64,000 bases of DNA from contig OU612066.1 of NCBI GenBank assembly GCA_914767715.1, forward strand, positions 27,130,283 to 27,194,282, written 5' to 3'. Source of the stretch: Membranipora membranacea. Its lineage: Eukaryota > Bryozoa > Gymnolaemata > Cheilostomatida > Membraniporidae. This document shows positions 31,701-42,991 of the stretch, piece after piece (position 1 is the stretch's first letter; each line of letters opens with the position of its first letter). Made by a program: the position numbers and the translations under genes. The notes beneath the pieces are model-generated. The model saw nothing but the letters and a program-made list of their open reading frames with translations, did no database searches and was not told where the DNA came from.

Positions 31701-34700
31701 TAGCCTGGAATTCCCAGGGAGATCAGATAGAATCTTGTGTGATGCTATCAAAATCTCCCTGTGTATTCCAGGAAGCTGTTTTGTGAGGTACACGCCAATA
31801 TGACCTGTTTGCATCATATCAGTAGGGGTGATTGCTGGATATTGTTATTGATGCCCTACTTCTATGCACTGCGTCAGTAAAGGTATTGGTTGAATGTAAC
31901 TATCTAGTCTACATCCTTGTACTTTACCATCCAAATCATGCATTGTGATTATCAATTCCGCACATGGGAATAGATAATATGTTAAATGTGTTTATTTGTG
32001 TTAGGTAAGGGAAATTGGTAACACCAACCATCAACACTAAAATGTTGTCCATATATAGCCTGAGATTCCGTATGATCACAATATGTCCCAATGTGTAAAT
32101 CATGACTTAGTAGTCTCTACCATTGTAGTAATTTATCTCTCTTACGCCTACATTTTAATATACAGACTAATACCAGTAATAAACTGAAGGCCATAGTTTA
32201 ATATAATCTCATGGTAATGATGTATATCCTTACTCTGTGGTTTAATCATGGGCATGTTTGACTATCTATCGTTTCATGTTAGTAGTAGGCTTTAATTTAG
32301 ATATTTTCTGGAGTTCTGTGTGAAATGGTACCATCATGTTACTGAGTTAGCTCTACAATTTATAGTAAATGTACACAAGAGATCATGTGCTTATATACTG
32401 GCTACCATTAATTATTATCATGCTATGAAATACTAGTGGTGGTGTAGGCTCTACTAGTACAATATCACTGGGATTCATAGGCTCTAAGTAGGTTTTAACT
32501 ATTAGCTCTCATTGGTCTGGAGAGATATACACCTAAGCGTGCTGGGAGCTGGAACAAACAATCTTGTAAGCTTCCCCAGTGGGCCTCGAACCCACGACTC
32601 CTGCGGCACTAATCGCCTGGCAGTGAATAGCAAGCTCAGTAACCGATTGCCATCTTACCAAGATGATACTACTTTGAAAATGTCAAGGAGACGTCATGAT
32701 TTGAAAATGTCATGAAGGGACTTTGTACAAACCAACAGAGCCTAGCTCACCAGGGGAGAGCCATAACTTACTGTTCTAATAAAATGTTGACATAAACTTA
32801 GGCTAAGCTGACCAATGAGTTATATACTACTTATTGAGTAACCAAGTTTAATCCATTATTGCCTGCATTCCAGTTGCTCCCTTCCACTGGTCACTGCGGG
32901 ATCAGGAGCAACTCCGAATGCAGGCAAATGTACCCAGTTTGGTTTACTTATTGAGTAGCCAGGGCCATCATGCCAAATATGTATTACCTTATGTATTACC
33001 TTATGTATGATATTTATTAGGATGATGAAGGCAAACTCAGCACTGAAGACAGCCGGAGAAAGAACCAGTGCAGCTTTCTCTACAGTCGGCAAAAAGCTGG
33101 AAGATGTAAAGTAGGTCTTCCTCTTCAGTTTGAGACTTTCTTTTATTTGAACCTGGTACTAGCTTGGATTATTATAAGACTGCTATAACATTTTTTGTTT
33201 AGCAAGAGGCCATCCCTACCTGGATAAACATCGGGTTTGGTCCAATTTGCTTCATATCTTAGGCGTTACCATTCTACTGGTGAGTCAGCAGTGGCTTGCA
33301 TAACTCTGAATGCAGGCTAATTGGATCACACTTGAACTAGCCTATCTTTATCCTGTTGCCATCAAGAAAACCTCTGTGCTGTACATTCATGCACCAGCAT
33401 TTCTGTCAATCCACTACAAAATTTCCAATTTCTCAGATTGTTTAATCTCCGCTCATCATAAAAAGCAAAGAATGCGGCAAGCAATGTCTGAATATCTAAT
33501 AAGTTTCTTGCTGGAACTGTCATTAACTCCTACGGGAATTACACTTCCCTGTAAGTTAGTAACATCAGATGGTCGCCAAGACAACTTGCCGAGTTCCCGA
33601 CTTCATGTCACCAGTTAAAACTTGTTAGTTAAATATTTATTTTGAAATTGTATCCCGGGCCATAGATAACCATATCTGACCGCTGAACTCAACACCAATA
33701 TGCCAATAATACAAAGACTTGTTCAGGCCCTCTCCAAGTCATCTGTTGCGCACCCTTCAGATGTCATCGAGGGCAGCAAACTCACAGTCATGCAAAAGTA
33801 TAAATAAACTGCTACCGCCTTGGTGCATCTCTGCACAGCTAAAACATCAAGACAAAAATATGGCAGCTAGGCTGCTGTTCCTGCAAACTGAGATTTTGGT
33901 GATTATGAGGTTGTCTAGGCCAATTAATCTTTTGAACAACGGATTGGCTGTAGTACTCTACCATCGTAGCCTTGTAACGCGGCCACTTTCTTTACCAACC
34001 AAAACAAAAAAAAAGTGATAGGTGACAAGGCTACTACTACCATAGGCTTACTAACCCACCGATGATTAATAGTCAACTGCAGTGTCAAAATTTTGATCTA
34101 TAGCCAGTTTCTAATATCATGTCTGGTGTCATGTATTATGATTACTTTCATTGTGAGAGATGAGGAAAGATCCCTAATGTGGTATTGTTGTCCTTATAAT
34201 CACCTTTATAATCTTTTGTTGTTTCACAACACAATCAGTCCTTTCAATTCAAGCTCCACCAACTCTTATGATATGCTAATTTTCTGTATGATGGAGTTGC
34301 AACACTGTGCCCATATCATTCACTGTGTAGTTGAACCAAAGAGTTAAACTCCTTGGCTGAACTGGACATCACTCACTTAACCTTTTGGTAACAAATTCAA
34401 TCTAATTGAAAGCCAAGCAAATCTGGTTTGGCTTTCAATTAGCTAGATATTATTGAAAGGTATGCCTGCCCCTATCATGTTGAGAACTGATGAGATTACC
34501 GTACTCTCTGATGGTAGGGACAGACTTTTTTTTCTGAAATACCCAATGCTAAGCTGGTTAGGGCCACATTTGATTGTTATGATGCTACAAGTTAACTTTT
34601 ACAGGGAGATCGCCAAGGAGAAAGCCGGCGGTGCTTACAACAGTGTCAAGGTAATTTTTCTTACTTATAATTTGGGCGGTTTTTCTCTTTAAGCACATTA

Positions 34701-37700
34701 TGGTTATCGTTTCCATTTACAGAAACTCAGAATTTGTGAAATCATTTGAAGAGAAAGTGGGCAGTGCTTACGACAGCGTTAAGGTAGATATATGAGTTTG
34801 CCGTTGCTGTCCTGTCTGTTTGCTAGCATTCCAATCACTTTGTTTAGTAATTAAATATTGACACAGGCCCTCATCATAGGGCATCCTCAGATGCCGCCTT
34901 TGATGCCGTTTGTTGCAGAGAGATGGTGTGTACTTTTACAGAAACATTTTTTGTAAAGAATATGTCAGTCTATGTATATTTGCCGTACTTATCCAAAACC
35001 ATTACCAAGCCTTACCGATCCCTTCCAATTGTTGCCACAGCGCAAAGGTACAGGCAACATTTCCTTCAGTGGTCTGCTGATCGCCTGCTGAAGCTTTTGA
35101 CTCTCCCCTACCAACATCCCAAACTCCCCTGCACAAGATGATGAATCATCCAAACAACAAATGAGTGTCAATATTTAGTTATTATCTCCTCCTGCCTGTC
35201 AGCACCACCTTCTAGCGCTTCACTGTTAGAGCTTGATTTCTCTTCCTCATATAAGTTTGTTTCATTGATGGATGCAATTTTCTCTCAAATAAGACTGGTC
35301 AGCTATTTAGAGGCGCAACCACAATCCTAAACAAGGCTAAATAATGTCATTCTGATGTAGCCTCAGGATTAGGTGTGTCTTCCTCAATAGTTGACCAATC
35401 TGTCTGAAAATAAACCATAAACATACATAGTAATAATTTATATATATATGTAATATATACATATCATAATATTATGTACGTTTATGGACAAAAATTAATA
35501 TACACAAACCGTTTGTTCTTATGAGTGTGTGTTAGTCTGAGTATTGATGCAAATGCTGTTGTTTTTCTGCCGGGCTGGTCGCTCATTTTATTGCCTTGTT
35601 TCAGACTTTCAGTCCCTCTTGTGGAACAGTTTAATGGAAGCGATTAGCATATAAATGTAAAATTTGACTTCCTGGCCACTTCTAATTAATTAACTTAATC
35701 TTGTAATTAATGCTGAAATATCAAGTGGCTCATACAATAACATAAAATCTTGTGGTCTGCTAGCTGCAAGCTGGTTTCCAGAAGCGTCGCAATTATTCCC
35801 TATGCCATTGCCTGTTAGATTCTGACTCAGCTTTCCTAACTGCTGATACGACTTGTCGGGAGAAACGAGTAAAGAAGCCACTGGATGTGTGAAATTTAGG
35901 ATTATTTTTATGATGACGTCTGACCGTCCCCTGGATGCAACAGTCATAATACCTATCACTCGCTATTTTGGGCCCAACACTTGCTCATACAATTGACAAA
36001 AGTGAATCAATTATCACTCCCATTTAAATGCAGCACTAAAGGTTTGGCAACTCTACCGTGCTATGGGATTGTGCGTAGGTGCATTGGTCAGACTGGGTCA
36101 CTCATCATATAGTGGGTCATAACTGGTTCGGACCACAGCCAGCCCTTAAAGGCGTTCGGGGTGGCGATCGCGGCCGTAGGCGGTCGTTACCCCCTTAACG
36201 ACCGCCTACGGCCGCGATCGCCATCCTGAACTCATTTAAGGGCTGGCTGTGGATCGGACTTGAAACAGGCAGTTGTGTACTTTTTCTGCAAATGATAAAA
36301 AAATCATCCAAATGAGCAGATCAAATTCAAGCATATTTATTGTAGTCAGTAGTGAATGGATATTTCTTGTACGATTTCATAGCTGATTCTTGTTGATGCC
36401 GCAAGCACTGGTACTTAGGAGCAGTAACAGCTGCACTCTTGTCTTAGTTTTTGAGGCTGGGGCTGGTCAAAAGAATAGCTTATTGTTTGAAGGAGTTTCT
36501 TGCCATAGAACATCAAAATGAAATAATCTCATGTATTATTGCTTCATTCCTATGCACTGTAAATTACAAATCCACTCCAACACAATTGCATGAACTTGCA
36601 ATGAAATGTCTCTCTGCCATAACTCCCCTCCCCACACCCCCACTTCTTTTTGCCTGCTGAAACACCTAATATTAACTTGCTTTCATAAACGATTATTGAG
36701 TTTACTGTCCTAAGACTCTCGATTTCTTTTTCTTACAATGACAGAGTGAATGGAATAGAAAGGTATCCATTATATTTTGTCTATTTTTGAGTGGTTTTGC
36801 TATGATATGGTTATTGTGTGACCATTTCTCCTCTAGCCTAACTGTAAAAAGCTTTACTTTCCTCCCCCTAACACACCCCCATACTCAACCTAGGGCCTCT
36901 TGCTACACTGAAAAACCTGATCAGCCCTATATAGTTGTGGGGACTACTCCCAAATATTCAGCTCTTGTAAAGCATGCCCAGATCGGCTCGTTTTGTTGTG
37001 TGTTATTCATTCATCCATGTTAACATGTTGTACCAAACACAAGTTTGACGGAATCTGGTTATATGTTTAGAGTTGCCTGCTCAGTGCAAATTGAGAGACT
37101 TTTTAGTTGTGTCATAGCCATCATACCATATCGATGCCATGTGGAAAACTATTTACCTATTCCATGATGATAATTGACTTTAACTTCAAGTCATATCTAG
37201 TCTTGAAATTCCATAATGTGCATAATGTGAAGCCCTACCCAGGCAAGCAATAATTTTTTGGCACTAGTAGGTCCTTCGCAAGAAGGCCTACGTCTTACCA
37301 TCCTAAAACCTTTTATATTCTTACATATATTTGATATATTTCTGTATATGATAGCGTTCTAAATCGCTCTTTGCCATTGAGAGTGAGGTGAGTTAGATAT
37401 CGTATCGTTGTCGTCCAGTGTTCTATCCCCTCTTATTAATCATGGAAACCTGATAAGTCGCCTTTCCTAGCCACATCGACATCTACAATTATCTTCAAGA
37501 ATGATTTGCCACCTATGGTCAAATCTAACCACAATCCTAAATCTCACTGAATCCAAATCTTTTCTTGAGCTTCACGCTCATCAATGCTTATTTGGGGTTT
37601 GGCTCATTAGGATTGCAGGAAGATTAAGATCAAGTTGGCCACTCATTTTTGAAATCTAGGAAGTTGAAGATAACTCGCGACTGTGGCAGCTTTTTTAGAA

Positions 37701-38160
37701 CTGCTGTTGCCATGCACAATTTCATCTTTTTTACAGCAGCACATTTACAGAGCTGCGCTACACTTCACTCGTAATGATCTGCTTTATATAATTTTACTTG
37801 CCTCTCAGCTGCTATTCTACCTTTGTAGGCATTCACTATCAATGTTCATACTTATATATATAAGTAAACAAAAATGGCTATATATATACATATGCTTCAT
37901 AGTTCATATTATACTATATACTTTACATTCAGCTCAAACTTCGCTTCGTAGAAACATGAAGATCTGAAACTTGGTAAACGACTATAATTATGATACCAAT
38001 TTTACATAAAGTAGGTCTGACATTGTTGATGCCTAACCTTGTACTATTATAGGCTAAAGTTGCTGCTAAGACAGACGCATCTGGTGCCCCCGCACCTGCA
38101 GCAGGAGCAGAGGCTACTGAAGATCCAATGAACACACAATCAGTAGAGAACCCGCAATAA
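28726..38160 (+). CDS. TPD52: Tumour protein D52 family protein
   Basis: TPD52-family proteins are small coiled-coil proteins that homo- and heterodimerise and act in vesicle trafficking and lipid-droplet biology. Exons: 28726-28762, 29737-29822, 31363-31511, 33021-33110, then 34605-34650 or 34723-34783, then 38053-38160 ending in TAA. An optional 33-bp exon may lie at 37355-37387. The product is 176 aa with the second alternative exon (human paralogues about 180-220). The family signature is clear: ELKEKEWKEELAKTEEEVDT, LKKVLASKQKRVTDLKRMLG (coiled coil), then AGERTSAAFSTVGKKLEDVK and FVKSFEEKVGSAYDSVK. The Ala/Pro/Glu-rich C-terminus is poorly conserved, as usual. The gene appears intact, with poly(A) signals downstream. 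Confidence 0.93.
28863..28891. repeat. (TTGA)n microsatellite
   Basis: About seven TTGA units lie in intron 1 of the TPD52-family gene. Confidence 0.85.
31529..31704 (+). repeat. 22-bp minisatellite, eight units, resembling ZNF143/Staf sites
   Basis: Eight units of 22 bp with consensus ATTCCCACAATGCACCTATAGC start 18 bp after the 31363-31511 exon of the TPD52-family gene. Units differ by a few bases. The core TTCCCACAATGCA resembles the binding motif of ZNF143/Staf. Similar single cores occur at about 45203-45216 and 60668-60682. Confidence 0.85.
32512..32662 (-). mobile_element. tRNA-derived SINE, copy 2
   Basis: Reverse-strand relative of the element at 7830-7984. On the minus strand it reads CTTGCTATTCACT, then GTGGGTTCGAGGCCCAC (B box), then TTGTTCCAGCTCCCAG and GGTGTATATCTC. 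It sits in the third intron of the TPD52-family gene, opposite to the gene. The copies have diverged noticeably, so the family is not very young. Confidence 0.65.
32858..32929. repeat. Imperfect hairpin element, copy 1
   Basis: ATTGCCTGCATTC and GAATGCAGGCAAAT close a stem that continues through GTTGCTCC and GGAGCAAC. It lies 92 bp upstream of the 33021-33110 exon. A related hairpin with GAATGCAGGC lies just downstream of that exon, at 33239-33327. Confidence 0.6.
33239..33327. repeat. Imperfect hairpin element, copy 2
   Basis: GGTCCAATT and AATTGGATC form the ends. The inner right arm carries CTGAATGCAGGC, as in the hairpin at 32858-32929. It is probably a diverged small inverted-repeat element in the TPD52-family intron 4. 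Confidence 0.5.
34398..34443. repeat. Intronic hairpin before the alternative exon pair
   Basis: CTAATTGAAAGCCAA and TTTGGCTTTCAATTAG pair with near-perfect complementarity around a loop of about ten bases. It lies about 160 bp upstream of the first of the two mutually exclusive exons, so it could influence splicing, but that is conjecture. Confidence 0.6.
34605..34783 (+). CDS. TPD52: Mutually exclusive alternative exons of the TPD52-family gene
   Basis: Two related exons lie 72 bp apart. The first (34605-34650, 46 bp) encodes EIAKEKAGGAYNSVK and the second (34723-34783, 61 bp) NSEFVKSFEEKVGSAYDSVK. Both must be entered after two bases of a codon and both leave in phase 0. Splicing the first to the second therefore shifts frame and hits a stop within nine codons, so only one can be used per transcript. 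The second matches the canonical family segment (SFEEKV); the first looks like a shortened duplicate. The very small intron would also hinder joint inclusion. Confidence 0.75.
36125..36258. mobile_element. GC-rich inverted-repeat element
   Basis: Two arms of about 60 bp pair around a six-base centre (CCCCCT). The inner arm is almost pure GC (GGCGATCGCGGCCGTAGGCG), in striking contrast to the AT-rich intron around it. The outer arm reads GACCACAGCCAGCCC. There is no ORF. It is probably a MITE in intron 5 of the TPD52-family gene. I found no certain target duplication. Confidence 0.75.
37355..37387 (+). CDS. TPD52: Candidate 33-bp cassette exon of the TPD52-family gene
   Basis: RSKSLFAIESE is bordered by GATAG upstream and GTGAGT downstream, and is phase 0 at both ends. 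It would fit between the alternative exon pair and the last exon without changing frame. Vertebrate TPD52 paralogues have comparable small optional exons in this part of the protein. The evidence is only splice-site quality and phase. Confidence 0.4.
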
Positions 38161-39258
38161 AAACACCACTCAGTCCTAAGGCTAAGTCACACTCATGACA
38201 CACCCACCTTTTTACTATCATGTGTAGATTAGACAATAGTAATACTGTTTTATTATTCCATACGCTAGTCTTACTAGCCATAGCTGTGGGCCTCATGACA
38301 TAACTGGAATGCTTGTCTTGGAAATATCATAACAGCAGTAGCTGATTGATGTCATTTTTCATACATGTTGAGTGATTCAACCAGCCATGAGGATGGAGAT
38401 ATCGCTAGAGTGACTTTGTTCAAACTGATGTATAATATTCTATAATTATTACCAAACCCCGAGCTGCACTGTAGAGATTATTATTGTGTTGTATGAAGGA
38501 ATCAATGACAAGTTTTATATCCGTGTTGACCTAGTCCATCAATTAAGGTAAAGTTTCGGTAATATCTTTAATGTAGCGCCATCTTTGAATTGATCTGAGT
38601 GTATAATGTGGTGCATATTGTTATGTAGATGCTAGTTTTAAGTTAACATAGACATTGATTTACTTGACCTATCAAGCTATATAAAATTTTACATTGTGGT
38701 TGTTTGGGAGTTGCTTCTCCTTGTTGAAAGAGGAGACAACTCCCTGAAATAAATTTGATATTTTGTTAGGGTCTATGTCTGAACAATGCAATAATGAATT
38801 TCCATTTATCCTACATTTCGTCTATCGATTTATTTTTGCTTGTATTCCCTGTTGTATTCTTATTCAATGGTGGCGGCTAATTCAACTCAAAATACTTTTT
38901 AGTTGTCATCATTGTCATTATTACTTTTCTCGCATATCTCTAAAACAAAGAACAAAATAAACATGTTTTTTTCTCCTCAGAAACAGTGTAATTTATCTTA
39001 TTGTTTTACTTATATTTGTTTGGACCACCTGTTTCAACACAATAAATAACTTTCTCCCCAACTCAATGGTTAGATGTGCCTCAATGTAATGAACTCCCTT
39101 CATGCCTCAATAACCTTGAACGGATTGTGTAGGAGTAGTGTCGCTATACTATTACAGGGCTAAACATTCTTGCAGAGGGCAGGAAAACTCCCCTCGGTGA
39201 CACAATGATATGAACATCAAATTTTATAGTCAGAGAAGTCATGGGAACTAATGATTCA
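38161..39258 (+). other. 3' UTR of the TPD52-family gene and intergenic DNA
   Basis: AATAAA signals at 38749-38754 and 38956-38961 mark likely 3' ends. A hairpin at 38707-38746 (GGGAGTTG / CAACTCCC) lies just before the first signal. Much of this stretch is repeated in diverged form at about 40900-42080. No ORF is supported. Confidence 0.6.
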
Positions 39259-39375
39259 TTACACCTGTTTTTTAGGCCTCGATAGAAGAGCCTCAATGAA
39301 GCGTGTTTCCAGATCAGAGCACATGTCAGTTGCCTGCAGCACTAAGTCCTGGTCCTTTGTCCAGGGATCTTCCAT
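39259..39375 (-). CDS. Small candidate ORF (38 aa), unrecognised
   Basis: The frame begins MEDPWTKDQDLVLQATD and ends with SRPKKQV and a TAA stop, with an in-frame stop just before the ATG. An acceptor-like GGCAG lies upstream at about 39420, so a 5' non-coding exon is possible. The composition is protein-like (amphipathic, acidic then basic), but the length is too short for certainty. It is divergent from the ORF starting at 39738, with 362 bp between the start codons. I do not recognise a family. Confidence 0.35.
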   Translation of the reverse strand: MEDPWTKDQDLVLQATDMCSDLETRFIEALLSRPKKQV

Positions 39376-39737
39376 AGCTTATACCCTCTTGACAGCATCA
39401 TATTCATAGTCAACAACCTGCCAACAAGGTGTGAAAATAACATTGCAATATTAAAGCTGCTTATCAAGTTGCCAGCGTACCAGCTGACAAATCTTTAAGC
39501 TGCACAACACGGAAGGTGATAGCTGCATTCTCACATAAAATCAGGAGGCTTGTTTGAAGACTGAATTAGGAGAAAGAAAATTTATCAAACTTCATAAATT
39601 ATTTAGTTGTCAAATGTTGACGTTATCAATTTGACGATTTTAAAGCGGTGGTGTTTGTTTTTGGCCGCTCTGATCGACTTTAAAAATTTGTCCTCCACTG
39701 ATAAGACGTGTTCTTGTTTGACAAGAAAATAAGAGGT

Positions 39738-40235
39738 ATGGACTCTAAAAGTGATTTCTGCAAGTCCGGGAGTTCTATGGGAACTCCGATCAGACGGCCT
39801 AGACTGGGGACACTTTCGAGTATTGGAGAATCAACAACAAGGCCAAGCGCTGGAAGCAACTCAATTCTTGTCTCGCGTGTTTCTCAAGGGAGTCAAAGAC
39901 ATTGGTCACAAGCGACTCTCTCACATCAGCCCAGTCCACCCTCTCAATCATCACCTTCACTGTGGCGGCGTAGAAACATTCAATCGGCGCAACAACAGAA
40001 CAATGTATTTACTTCAGGAGCAATCTCTGAGAGGGAAAGACAGAGCAACGGGCATATTAAACTGCAATCCATAATTAAGGATCCTCTGCCTGCTCTGAGA
40101 GATCGCGCTCGGAGCGCTCTATTGAAAGATCTGTCTGATCGGGTAAGACAGATATGTCAAGCAAGCAATGCAAGAGCGAGCTCAAGTAAAGAGAGAAAAC
40201 CATTCCGAAAAGCGGACACTTCAGATTATTTATGA
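39738..40235 (+). CDS. Single-exon ORF (165 aa), Ser/Arg-rich, unrecognised
   Basis: The ATG at 39738 opens MDSKSDFCKSGSS and the frame runs uninterrupted to a TGA at 40233-40235. The first 100 residues are rich in Ser, Gly, Pro and Arg (RRPRLGTLSSIG and PSPPSQSSPSLWRRR) and probably disordered. Residues near 115-140 form a likely amphipathic helix (LPALRDRARSALLKDLSDRV). A long ORF is unexpected by chance in this AT-rich DNA, which argues for a real gene or exon. It lies between the TPD52 last exon and its decayed duplicate. No family is recognised. Confidence 0.55.
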   Translation: MDSKSDFCKSGSSMGTPIRRPRLGTLSSIGESTTRPSAGSNSILVSRVSQGSQRHWSQATLSHQPSPPSQSSPSLWRRRNIQSAQQQNNVFTSGAISERERQSNGHIKLQSIIKDPLPALRDRARSALLKDLSDRVRQICQASNARASSSKERKPFRKADTSDYL

Positions 40236-40849
40236 GGGCTCCGCTCTCATGACAGGGTATGTAAGTGTTCAAACAGCGCTTGACTCATGGTTTCTAGCTG
40301 AAGACCTGTGTGTTGTGCAGTGGTACGCGCACCACTGTATGTTGTATCTACAGGAGTGCTACAGCCGACCACTTGTATAACTTTTATAAAGCAGCTTGTC
40401 TAGGCTTTCACTCCCCGCATTTGCAAACTGTTGAATCATACGCTTGCCCCTGCAGCATAGGGCCTGATTTAATTCATCTGGAATAAGTACCTGAACTGGG
40501 AACCAACAATTTTAAAATATTTTGGTTTGGGAAAAATGGTTTTGGTATCTCATTACCTTGGCTCTACGAGTTGCGTTTCTTTATGGAAAGCATCACCACC
40601 ATTGCCGTGCTGCAGAGATGGTTGTGTAAGCGGTCAGATTTTTAGCGAGATCCAATAACTGATACTGGAACTTCATCACAGACTGCCATTTTGTGTATTT
40701 TACCACTGATCCATGAATTCATATCAATGGTTATGGCAGTTCTGTGCGTAATTTCACTTTGTGAGATGCATGTAAATCAACTCCACTTTTTGCTTATTAA
40801 TGATGTGTTAGCACTGTAGATATATTATCTTAAAAATCTGGTATTGTAG
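40236..40849. other. Region between the 165-aa ORF and the duplicated exon
   Basis: It contains a short repeat at 40273-40348 that is also found upstream of ALG6 at 27728-27805 (shared GGTTTCTAGCTGAA and GCGCACCACTGT). Nothing else is recognised. Confidence 0.45.
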
Positions 40850-42080
40850 GCTGAAGTTGCTGCTAAACATCATATCTTCGGTGTCGTCCTCACCTGAAGA
40901 AGGATCTGAGTCTACTGATGGTAGAACATATGATTTGTAGAGAACCCTCAGTAAGACCACCAACACCCTGGCCACGTCTCTCAGGCTAAGACAAACACGA
41001 ACTAACATTCATACTATAACCTGATAAATGGTTATTGGTAGAGTGTTATGTGATTTATAATTTTTATATTGTAACATAATCATGACAGCATAGGTCACTA
41101 GCTGATCATCGTTCATTTAGACCTCTGAATAAGGGGTGTTAGTCTGCTACAGAGCTCTAAATCTTAGGGGCATTTAATTTCTGGGAACCAGGATATGTAA
41201 GAATATTTCCCCAACTAGTACTGAATTACAGTTTTCTGTGTTTCGGAGAACGAATTGGAGGGGTGGGGGGGGGAACAGGCTGATACTCCAGGGGTTTATC
41301 ATCTAGATCTACCACTGATTGCATCAGACTAATGATATAGCAAGGCTAGGTGTGAAATCTGATGAAAGTGGGGAAAATACTCTCTCCTGGGATGGGAATG
41401 AGGTGTTGATATCTTGGTGCTAACTCAACCCAAAGCCGCTTAAATCCTATATTATTATCCCCAGGCCATGCTGGTGTCTACACAAATGGATTAATAATGT
41501 GTATTATTTCAACATAACAACTATAATAAGTCAATAGTAGCCTGGGGATAGGGGTCCATCTCATCCCTCCCGTATTTCATTTACACCTGCTAATCCTGAG
41601 TACGGAACATTCATATCGTTATCAAATCAGTACTCAACGGCCCAATGTGATGATTTTTGTGAGAGACAAGGGGGTTTAATACATTGCAGTTGTGTCTAGA
41701 GTGTTATGGTGTTATATTATGTGATTGCTTGGCCTTTCCCAAACTCCCTGTCCTATTCAGCAACTTATGGTTTTATATCGGGGATGGAGTTGCATCACCT
41801 TACTTGAAATGGGACAACTCTTTCAAATAACTTTGATCAGTTTTATTTTAGGGTCCACAAATGCTTTATGGTCTAGGTCGGAAATGAGATGACTTGTTTC
41901 TATTTGGAACAGTTGACCATGCAAGACCTACAATTTGTGTGATACATTATTTTTGTGGCTTTTGTTGTATTATTATTCAATGGTTATGAATTATCCAGCT
42001 CAATATTATGTTCTGTTGTCCCATCACTATTACTATGCTTGAATTTCTCTTCAAAATAAAAAACACAGAAAGAACAAAAG
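40838..42080 (+). pseudogene. TPD52: Decayed or alternative duplicate of the TPD52 last exon and 3' UTR
   Basis: From the acceptor onward this resembles 38040-38990. GTAG is followed by GCTGAAGTTGCTGCTAA, as in GCTAAAGTTGCTGCTAA of the true last exon. Both later share GTAGAGAACCC and a matching 3' UTR with related hairpin and AATAAA-rich end. In frame it encodes only AEVAAKHHIFGVVLT before a TGA at 40895-40897, so the acidic tail is lost. Phase would still allow use as an alternative last exon with a shorter C-terminus, but a decaying tandem duplicate is the safer call. Confidence 0.7.
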
Positions 42081-42991
42081 ATCACTGCTTCCTTACATAT
42101 TTATGACCCTGCTAGGATTTTATAAAATGTGATCAGTCGATCAGCCAAAGACAGAGAAATAAATTTGTGGCTGCCCTCCTCTCTTAGCTCAAACTGAAGC
42201 CAATGTCAAAACAATGCCTCACATTCTACACAGCAAGGACTCTCTAAAATCCACGCACAACATTATGCAAACACTGCCTGTAGAATCGTATAATAATGAT
42301 TTATATTTGGTAAATGCAGTATATATCATTATAATATGAATTGCAGCCAGGGTAAAAAAATGAGATACTAAAAAATGTAGGATGAGAATAATCGATATCA
42401 GGATTGCAAGCTACGATTAACAAAGGCACTTGTTTGAGGCATCGCAGAGTATAAGTCTCTGACTGCAAGCATGTCAGTTAGGAACCTGATGAACAGGACA
42501 TCAAAACAAGAGGCATCAGCTGTCAATGATACTAAGGCCAAAAAGTAATATTAACACCATGACTCTCCGGGCTTAAAATGTAAATAGCTTTCAATTCCCG
42601 GATGGCAGTATGAAATATAAAATAAAGCATGATTTTCTCCTCCTCCATGATAGGGCTGACATTCAAAACAATAATAGTAAGTGTAATTAAGTTACGTCAA
42701 CATTCTTTATCTACTTCTAGGACATGACATCACAGTATTTAAATATCATGGCGCAATACATGTAGAGGTCTGAAACGGTGTTGCTAAATGAGTTACTGAT
42801 CAAGATAGGATTTGTTTCATAGTATATGGAAGTGTTTGGAAATAAGGGTCGGAGAAAGCGGTATAGAAAAATTTAAACTATCCATACTGCACTTGTAGTG
42901 CATTGCGGAATCTGCAGTATAGATAGGAGGTGAGAATTTCCCCTGAAGTTGGGGAGGCAGAAGATTTGGGCGCAGACTAGCGATGTTGGTA

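Noticed and set aside
33310-33618. 102-codon plus-strand frame in a TPD52 intron
   Set aside because: The composition is not protein-like, it overlaps a hairpin element, and it has no splice or start context.
36451-37967. Several plus-strand frames of 69-94 codons in the TPD52 intron
   Set aside because: They are AT-rich chance frames with no domain. Only the 33-bp segment at 37355-37387 has good splice borders and phase.
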